Part shown: in pieces, positions 57,801-64,000 of the stretch
How the letters are laid out: the number at the start of each line of letters is the position of its first letter
Position numbering within the stretch: the stretch's first letter is position 1
NCBI GenBank assembly: GCA_013368445.1
Contig: JAACJO010000002.1
Location: forward strand, 310,001-374,000
Direction of reading: 5' to 3'
DNA from: Leucocoprinus leucothites
Taxonomy: Eukaryota; Basidiomycota; Agaricomycetes; Agaricales; Agaricaceae
Length of the DNA: 64,000 bases
The notes under the pieces: model-generated
Told to the model about the DNA's origin: nothing
Databases searched by the model: none
Seen by the model: the letters and a program-made list of their open reading frames with translations, nothing else
Position numbers and translations under genes: made by a program

Positions 57801-59153
57801 ATGAGACTGCTCACATTTGCACTCCAGCCTTCTCAAACATACAAGTTGCCAAATGACTTGCCTGAATCTCAAGTCAGTTTTCATGCTCTTTCCTTCACGC
57901 ATCATGGCATTGACCAGAGCCATTTCACAGCGCCTCGACCTTCAACACCTCATTTGGACAAAACTTATAGGAGGATTGTATCCTTCAGATCTATCGATCA
58001 TGATTGAACAGCGCCTCAACTTGAATAAAGGCGCTGCGATTCTCGACGTTGGTTGCGGGACAGGGATATGGTGTTGTTCAATTTTTTTATACGCGTCTAT
58101 CAGGGTGTCTGATTCCGAGGATGCAGGGCTTTGGGGATGTGCAAACGTTTTCCGCAAGCGAGTGTGATCGGCCTCGACATCACAAATTGGAATCGTGGAA
58201 ATATGTACGTATGTTTTTTTACTATCCGACATCAAACGGAACGACTGACGTTGATCCGTTCTCTCGCAGGGCTCTCCCTCGGAATTACTCGTACGTGTTC
58301 TCACTCTGCGGGTGTGTTGTGTGTTATTGACACTGGATAACGCAGATTCACGCAATGCGACCTCTCCAAGGACCTCCCATCCGAATTTTCCGGTCGTTTC
58401 GACATCATCCAATGCCGAGCCGTCCTCCAGCATGTAAGGCAACTCCGTTCTGGGATAATCCCCGATAGTTCTGACCTCAAAATGACAGATGGCTGAGCCC
58501 AAAAAGCTAGTCGAGAACATGGCTCAGTGTTTGAAACCAGGTCAGCCCCATCAGTTTCCCAGAGAGAGTACTAGGCTCAAACTCAAGCCTAATCCACAGG
58601 GGGCATCCTTCTTTTGGCCGATGGTGAACTATCGCAAGGCTCTTTTCACCGATCAGGGGAAAGGATACAGCCGTTCATTTACGATGCGTCGATCACTGCA
58701 GAACAAAACATAAAAAACGGAGACCAAAATCCCGAGCTGTCTTGGCTAGCAGGGTGGCTTCGGGGTTTCGGTCTGGGCTCGAAAGCTCCGAATACCAACG
58801 CCCTGACAAACTCGCCCGGGGTTCGAATTTGTTGACCAATGTAAAACTAAGGGATATCTGGATGGACGTTTCTTTATCGGAGAATGGCACTTACCGGGGG
58901 AAGGATCAGGATGTGAAGGAGTTGATTTCTGTCAATTACGTCAAAGTGAGCGTCATCACACCTTCGAACACGAGCTCGTGATTAACCTCGTTCGATGTAG
59001 GCTTTTGACGCAGTCCGTTCTGTACTCGTGCGACAGGGAATCCCAGATTCGTTTGTGAAGGATGTCTGGGAGCCCAGGATCTTGCATGAGCTAAAAACCC
59101 GCGAGTTTACTTCGCTTTGGCACTATATTAGTACTGTGCGTATAGCTGATTGA
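57801..59153 (+). CDS. SAM-dependent methyltransferase, probably frameshifted
   Basis: Starts MRLLTFALQPSQTYKLPNDLPE. Splicing 57873/57926 or so joins PESQ to RLDLQHLIW. Then come ILDVGCGTGIW (SAM motif I), FPQASVIGLDITNWNR, FDIIQCRAVLQH and GGILLLADGELSQGS. This is the class I methyltransferase layout common in fungi. After SWLAGWLRGF (near 58770) the frame runs to a stop at 58833-58835. The expected C-terminal part (KLARGSNLLTNVKLRDIW, then AFDAVRSVLVRQGIPDSFV, stop TGA 59151) is in another frame, and no convincing intron bridges them. The SAM domain itself is complete. Substrate unknown. Confidence 0.68.
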
Positions 59154-59855
59154 TGTCTGGCGAAGGTTCAGTGGGAGAGAAGAGGAGATTTAATTAGTTG
59201 GACCTAGACTCTGCGCTGGTCGTGGTTTATCTTGAATATTAATGTGTTATTTTTAAATATACCTGATGATACTATTCTTGCCTCGTAGCGAGGGGGCGCT
59301 CTTAGCCGCCTTTCCTGATGACTGTGATATCGTAATAGGGGTATCGTAAGTAGAGTTGTATCACCCACCGAATGTGATGATAAGAATCTCTTTCACATCT
59401 CTGTCCCACACGATGCTGCGCGAGACTGTGCAGTGTTGTACTGTCTTCGGCTGCGGATAATACGCACTACATAGTTGTATTCGATACCAGGTGCCAAGCC
59501 GCAAATACTACGATGCTCCATCAACCCCATGGACGGGGGTATCATCACGTGTCTGTCTAACATGGACTGCCGAAAGTATGCACTGCCTAGCACTCTCATA
59601 CTTTGCACACTCACAATCGTATAGGTCCCAGTCGAGAGCAGTTTGTTCGTAAGTTTGGATTATTTGATCTCGTGTCGACAGTGATGTACTCAAATATGCC
59701 CAGGTTAAATACTAACAAATCCAGTCCACGGTGAAAGCGAACAAACTGCCTGATCCTACCGTCTGTAAGGGTATTGTTAGTTTTGACATGGGCAGCTCAA
59801 CGAACTTGCATATATTTTATTACCAGAAACACCATATACTCTCATTTCTCTTATA
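59154..59855. other. No gene recognised
   Basis: Intergenic DNA; the small frames on the minus strand near 59400-59690 are unsupported. Confidence 0.45.
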
Positions 59856-61052
59856 ATGAGCAGCACGACCGCAAATTTGACGTCACCACGCAGCGACCCT
59901 TTGGACGAGCCACCGCCGTATACTCCAAGGGCAGATCCTCTGCAAGGAGAGTCTACAGTGGAATTCGGTCCCGCCAGACCATTCCAACAACCTCCTTCAG
60001 CGCCACGTCCAGCTCCGGTGCCCGAACAGCCACGTCAACCTGCATTTCTGTCTCCGCAGCCTACTGGATCTTCGAGACGGGGAAGATCACTTTGGCGGCA
60101 GTTAACGGCCCAAATTGATCAAATCGCAGACGAGTTGGATAGTCGTGGTAACAACGCAGGTCGACGATCGAATCTCACACCTCAAGCGACTGGAGCATCA
60201 TTGTCATCTTATCCTGGACGATCCGCTACCACCACTTCTCCCCCCACTCAGCGCCGGGTACCTCCTCTTCCGCCACGCCGTCGAGCTGGCTCTTCAAGCT
60301 CTCTACCAGAGACACCGTCTGATTTTGCTAGGGACTTTTATGCTGCTGGCGCCGGCGAAGGGACATTTCCCGACGTTGACGGGAATCAGACGACTGCTAA
60401 TAGACCTCAGTATACTGCTCCTCATGGACCACCACCTCAACGTGAGGATCGCAGCCCTACGACAATACCAACTGCAGGCCGACCGCTGCTTCGTGAAGGA
60501 AAGCTATTAGTTTATCCACGGGGCCATACTTGCGAAAAGTGTATGTCTCTTTTTTTATCATTCGACGTTCGTTCCTACATAATACCTGTAATAGGTTTCA
60601 ACACAGGCTACAAGGGTTCTGATCCCCATCGGCCATGCAAGAAATGCTGGACCAAATACGCCAAACCATTCTCTGGGCCTCTCGTCTATTCCTACACCTC
60701 ATCCGCTACATCGTCCAACACACAAAACATAAACCTTCAAAGGCCTCTCTCTAACACACCGAACCGCTCCGGGCACCCACCACCCCAATTCTTTCCTCCT
60801 CCTGCCCGACCAGCAAATAATGGCTGGCACTCAGTTCCTCAGGGCGGGACACGGAGTGGGGCCTCGCATGTCTCCTCAGGTCCCAGGATCGGACCGCCTC
60901 CAGGTGCGACAATTTATCGACCTGGGGACCCGCGGATCGGAGGGGACTTGTGCTGGAGGTGCAGTGGGAAGGGTACGATGAATATTATCATTGATGTCAT
61001 TAATTGTCCGATATGTGGTGGGTGTGGAAGAACATTCATCTCGATGTTTTAG
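59856..61052 (+). CDS. HUA1: HUA1-like proline-rich zinc-binding protein
   Basis: Two exons, 59856-60540 and 60595-61052, give 380 residues. The N-terminal half is Pro/Ser-rich with PPPYTP and PPLPPRRR, likely WW/SH3 ligands. The C-terminal half has GRPLLREGKLLVYP, then CEKCFNTGYKGSDPHRPCKKCW and, near the end, DPRIGGDLCWRC-x-GKG and CPICGGCGRTF, which are four CxxC zinc knuckles. This is the HUA1 pattern known from yeast, where the protein binds ubiquitin-ligase adaptors and actin-patch factors. The 54-bp intron is open in frame and could be mis-read as coding; splicing creates the CEKCFNTG knuckle. Confidence 0.87.
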   Translation: MSSTTANLTSPRSDPLDEPPPYTPRADPLQGESTVEFGPARPFQQPPSAPRPAPVPEQPRQPAFLSPQPTGSSRRGRSLWRQLTAQIDQIADELDSRGNNAGRRSNLTPQATGASLSSYPGRSATTTSPPTQRRVPPLPPRRRAGSSSSLPETPSDFARDFYAAGAGEGTFPDVDGNQTTANRPQYTAPHGPPPQREDRSPTTIPTAGRPLLREGKLLVYPRGHTCEKCMSLFLSFDVRSYIIPVIGFNTGYKGSDPHRPCKKCWTKYAKPFSGPLVYSYTSSATSSNTQNINLQRPLSNTPNRSGHPPPQFFPPPARPANNGWHSVPQGGTRSGASHVSSGPRIGPPPGATIYRPGDPRIGGDLCWRCSGKGTMNIIIDVINCPICGGCGRTFISMF

Positions 61053-61510
61053 ATGGTCATTTAAAGGAGCGTCTTTTGTTGTATTTGTATTCGGTATGGT
61101 TTCACGATTATCTGAGTGAGCAAAGACTAATCAGTGCAAAATAGAGCTTGTCTTTCTTAGACCCTCCTGCTTTTTATATCTAGCGAATTTTCCCTCCATC
61201 CCAATCAATCTCATTACATCTACCTTTTGAATTTCGGACCTATCGCTCTACACATCCACCGACAACTCGGCCCTGAGTCCGAAACGAGCTATCAATTGCC
61301 ACAACGTCGATCACCAGCGATCACTACATCGATGGCATATTGTGTCAATGACGTCGAGGCGGACGTAGGTGCTCTAGAAATAGAGTGCATACAGCCAGCC
61401 TCTGAGACTCTCTGGGCACATATAAGGCGTGGCTAGCCAGCGGTGATCCTCATTCTTTCTCTTTCTTTTCCTCTCCCACCTATACGTCTATTTAACTTAT
61501 CATCTTCTTA
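61053..61510. promoter_or_regulatory. Promoter of the 61.5 kb secreted-protein gene
   Basis: Contains 'tataag' at 61421-61426, 90 bp before the ATG, and the block 61391-61428 shared with the promoter of the 49.4 kb gene. Confidence 0.6.
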
Positions 61511-62350
61511 ATGCATCTCATCGCCTCTACCGCACTCCTCGCACTCGCCTCCTTGGCCGTTGCAACAACTCCGGCTACACGATTCATGGTTGACGGTAAC
61601 CACAAGTTCCAATGTCGTCGCGTTAACAGGTAAGCGCGTTCACCATGCGGCCGTGTCTGTTGCTGACCCGGTGTTCATAGGGTCAACTGGAGGAAGTTTG
61701 AGTTTGAGAAGAAAGTCGTCACGCTCGTCGTCAAGGACGCAGTAAGTACTCTATGCTCCTGTTGAATCACACTTCTGACTGCATTTGCGCAGAGGGGCAA
61801 CATCCTTGGTCAGCAAAACGTCAGGCCTGATGATGGGTTTGCAGACGTGTTTTTCCCCGAATACTTTGACCGCGTAGCCAGGTTCGCCTTGGTCGACACT
61901 CGTACTAGCGCTGTCTTTGCGGAGGGAGAAGATATCTCTATCGACTGCCCCAAGCGCGACGGAAACTCCTGGAATGGCGACCAGCCATGGGACAATAACA
62001 GGCCTTGGGATAGCGGTGTTTCCGCCGAGCATGAAATGGACGGGCCCAGAGGCGGTCCTGGTGGTATCCGCGGAGACCACAACTTTGGTGGCGACGATCG
62101 TGACGGCGGCGATGACCGTGGGGACGGAAATCTTAGCAACGACTCTCGCGACGATGAGGATTCTGACGGTGAAGATAGCGGAAACCAGCGCAGGGAAGAA
62201 GAGGTACTTCGGTCCAAGCATCACAAGTTGCTCGACGGAATGCGCCGCAAGGGCGACGGCGGCAGAGCTGCACCTAGCCCTCTAGGCCCTGAGACTGGTG
62301 GGACCGCGAGCACTCCTGCTGACCAGTCCACCGAGACGATGTTGTCTTAA
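61511..62350 (+). CDS. Secreted protein of the unnamed two-Cys family, long acidic form
   Basis: Exons 61511-61629, 61681-61741 and 61793-62350 give 245 residues. The signal peptide is MHLIASTALLALASLAVATT. The first ~125 residues match the 49.4 kb protein: FQCRRVNRVNWRKFE, KDARGN, TSAVFAEGEDISIDCPKRDG. The remaining ~120 residues are low-complexity, rich in Gly/Asp/Asn (GGDDRDGGDDRGDGN, RDDEDSDGEDSGN) and likely disordered and metal-binding or wall-associated. No GPI signal: it ends TETMLS. Exon 1 and 2 lengths (119, 61) equal those of the short form. Confidence 0.75.
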
Positions 62351-62620
62351 GCTGGAGGTTTATGCTTTGGGAGTATATCAGGCGGTTTGATTTTCTACAT
62401 CCTAAGATACCCAGCCTAGTTTTTACATGATTATATTTCAACTTTCATGATTTTTCTGTGATGGAGTTGCACGAATGACGTGGATCTGGATTTAGCATCA
62501 GGTTCTTCAGCTCTTTTGCAGCGTTGTCCGTCTTAGGGACCTTTTCGACTTGACTGCCCGGGTGTTCCTCATTTTACTCAGTCCAGGGTCTCAAGTAACA
62601 GACGCAGGACGTAGGTTTAC
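62351..62620. other. No gene recognised
   Basis: The 3' flank of the secreted-protein gene. Confidence 0.4.
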
Positions 62621-62659
62621 AGTAAGGTAGAGCCAACACGATATGGTCCACATCACGTG
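62621..62659 (+). repeat. Left terminal inverted repeat
   Basis: Pairs with 63519-63558 in reverse complement; both inner ends reach CACGTG. Confidence 0.8.
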
Positions 62660-63518
62660 ATGAAAATGTGATGAAAGCGTTACAATTGTAGTAGAAAAAG
62701 ACAAATGTAATTGGGGCAGCTGCATAAGTGAACTTAGAATAAGTCTGGCCGCAAGAAAGTTGCATTACCCTGATAGTAAACTTTCGTTGCGGCTAGAATT
62801 TGAATACTCAAACTTGCCTTCGTGCCCCACCAACATTTGTATTAACACTGAATAAATTGGTTTCACTCTCTGGCCCAGATCACCTCCACCGACCTGCTCT
62901 CTCGTTGTAATCTGTGCTCGGTATCACTTCAAACACAAACATTATGTTATGTTATATTATCTGCGACCCAAAAGAGGAGGCATAACCCAATTAATAATCT
63001 CAACGACTCCTTCACACACACGGAAGACTGAGGTACACAAGCCTTCAGGCAAAAAAATGTTGTGTATATACCCCTTCGCAGTCTCTTCGGACTTATTCCC
63101 TTTTTCCACCTCGCGTATTACAGAAGTCATTCTTTTATTTTCGAGTAGCCTTTCATGCACCTCAGTCTTGTTCTACAATTCTGAGGTGAGCATATTTTGC
63201 TATATGGACAAAATCTCTTTACTTATATTACCTACAGTGTTTATCTTCCCTCTAGGTATATTATTATCAATATATATAGTCTTGTTCTATGATTCTGAGT
63301 GTTTATCTTCGTTCTAGATCCCTGCCGCTCGTTACAACAAAATAATGGGGCATCGCGTGGTCCTGGAAACTATCCTGACTGAGCTCGAAGAAGTCAATAC
63401 TAATTGATAGACTCATACTGAACATGTGCCCTTACATCCCTTGTTCATCACTCGCAATAGATAGTATTCTATCACTCATTAATGGTATTTCTGCGGTCAA
63501 GTCACGGCTGTCACCTAA

Positions 63519-63558
63519 CACGTGATGTGGACCATATCGTGTCGGCTCTACCTTCACT
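63519..63558 (-). repeat. Right terminal inverted repeat
   Basis: Reverse complement of 62621-62659 except for one A/G and small edge differences. Confidence 0.8.
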
Positions 63559-64000
63559 CTTGGCTAAGCAATATCAAGATGAGACCGTTCTAGCATAGTC
63601 TAGCTCTGCTTTCAATTGAAACGACTCAATAGAAGCCGACTTGAATTCAGTTGCTTTACACGTGTGTACGTATTACGGTTTCACTGAATACTACGGACGT
63701 GAATGGACTAAACCAGGTGTCGAGTGCGCCAAGTTCCGACTCCAAATAAATGCGGACCTTTTGTCGAAAGGCATCCCCTTTCGCCTTCCATTCTTGCCAC
63801 CCTCGCTGGCCAGGTGTGCTATGCTTCAATCCCCACGTTCAGTAGTGGCGCAAACGAGCGCATGTTCGTGACTTTATCATATTTGGAATGCTTATATTTA
63901 TCTCGCATTATCTCCAGACGCTACATCAGTGTACACAGTGTGCGAATGGGTTGGTGGGCTCCAGTTTGAAGTAGCGAACATCTGGAGGTGCAAGGACAAT
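63559..64000. other. No gene recognised
   Basis: Window end. Two overlapping short plus-strand frames (63641-63871 and 63724-63969) have no support. Confidence 0.4.

Larger units (their letters stand above)
62621..63558. mobile_element. Non-autonomous TIR DNA element (~0.94 kb)
   Basis: The ends 62621-62659 and 63519-63558 are inverted repeats of about 38 bp with one or two mismatches (aaggtagagcc, then a/g, then acacgatatggtccac... ending at CACGTG). The interior is AT-rich with no transposase. The longest frame, 122 codons at 62949-63317, has no domain. An internal ~21-bp word ('gtcttgttct' then 'attctgag') occurs twice, near 63163 and 63279. The class cannot be assigned because a clear target-site duplication is not visible. 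Confidence 0.7.

Noticed and set aside
59774..60510. Two alternative frames of 114 and 131 codons over the HUA1 gene
   Set aside because: They are shadows of the Pro-rich coding frame, which has the clear zinc-knuckle C-terminus.
61751..62224. Minus-strand frames of 157 and 135 codons over the long secreted protein
   Set aside because: They are antisense of a low-complexity Gly/Asp region, with no signal or domain of their own.

Overview
The window is nuclear DNA of a filamentous basidiomycete, most likely a mushroom-forming agaricomycete. Genes are split by many short introns (about 48-75 bp, GT-AG). Lineage-typical families are present: an array of class I hydrophobins, a FunK1-type protein kinase, MYND-finger genes, GMC oxidoreductase, tandem P450s and Kre9/Knh1-like small secreted proteins. 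All models below were built by hand, checking splice sites, phases and conserved motifs. No database search was run.

Layout. 1-857: 3'-truncated MYND-finger gene (-). 1104-4002: SNM1/Artemis-type DNA repair nuclease (+). 4.7-17.2 kb: hydrophobin array on the minus strand, with five intact genes and one broken gene carried by ~2.4 kb repeat units; a sixth intact copy lies at 26.1 kb. Part of the last exon of the repair gene was copied into the array at 12.3 kb. 19.7-25.4 kb is a housekeeping block: glycine cleavage T protein (-), coronin (+) and a WrbA-type quinone reductase (+). 28-31 kb: wax-synthase-like acyltransferase (-) and a YqcI/YcgG-family protein (-). 31.5-38.2 kb: a MYND gene and a FunK1 kinase gene, the latter lying between two decayed direct repeats that carry MYND remnants. 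38.5-46.2 kb: aryl-alcohol-oxidase-like GMC protein (-), a degenerate lineage-specific gene (-), squalene synthase ERG9 (-) and a small divergent gene (+). 46.46 kb: intron-containing tRNA-Tyr. 47-50 kb: two tandem Knh-like secreted proteins and a member of an unnamed secreted family, all minus. 50.2-56.1 kb: two tandem paralogous P450 genes (-). 56.7-59.2 kb: truncated SRPK-like kinase (-) and a methyltransferase with a probable frameshift (+). 59.9-62.4 kb: HUA1-like zinc protein (+) and a longer member of the secreted family seen at 49.4 kb (+). 62.6-63.6 kb: short element with ~38 bp terminal inverted repeats.

How the genes relate. Ten intact genes encode small secreted or cell-surface proteins (six hydrophobins, two Knh-like, two of an unnamed Cys-containing family). 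Most or all carry a TATA box 70-100 bp before the ATG, and related copies share promoter blocks, so local duplication copied promoter and gene together. The GMC, ERG9, P450, methyltransferase and acyltransferase genes could suggest terpenoid tailoring, but they are interleaved with unrelated genes, ERG9 is a normal sterol gene, and the methyltransferase looks damaged, so a biosynthetic cluster is not supported.

Decay is common. There is one hydrophobin pseudogene, fragments of the repair gene and of MYND genes, a truncated kinase, and frameshifts in the methyltransferase, in a lineage-specific gene and near the start of one P450.
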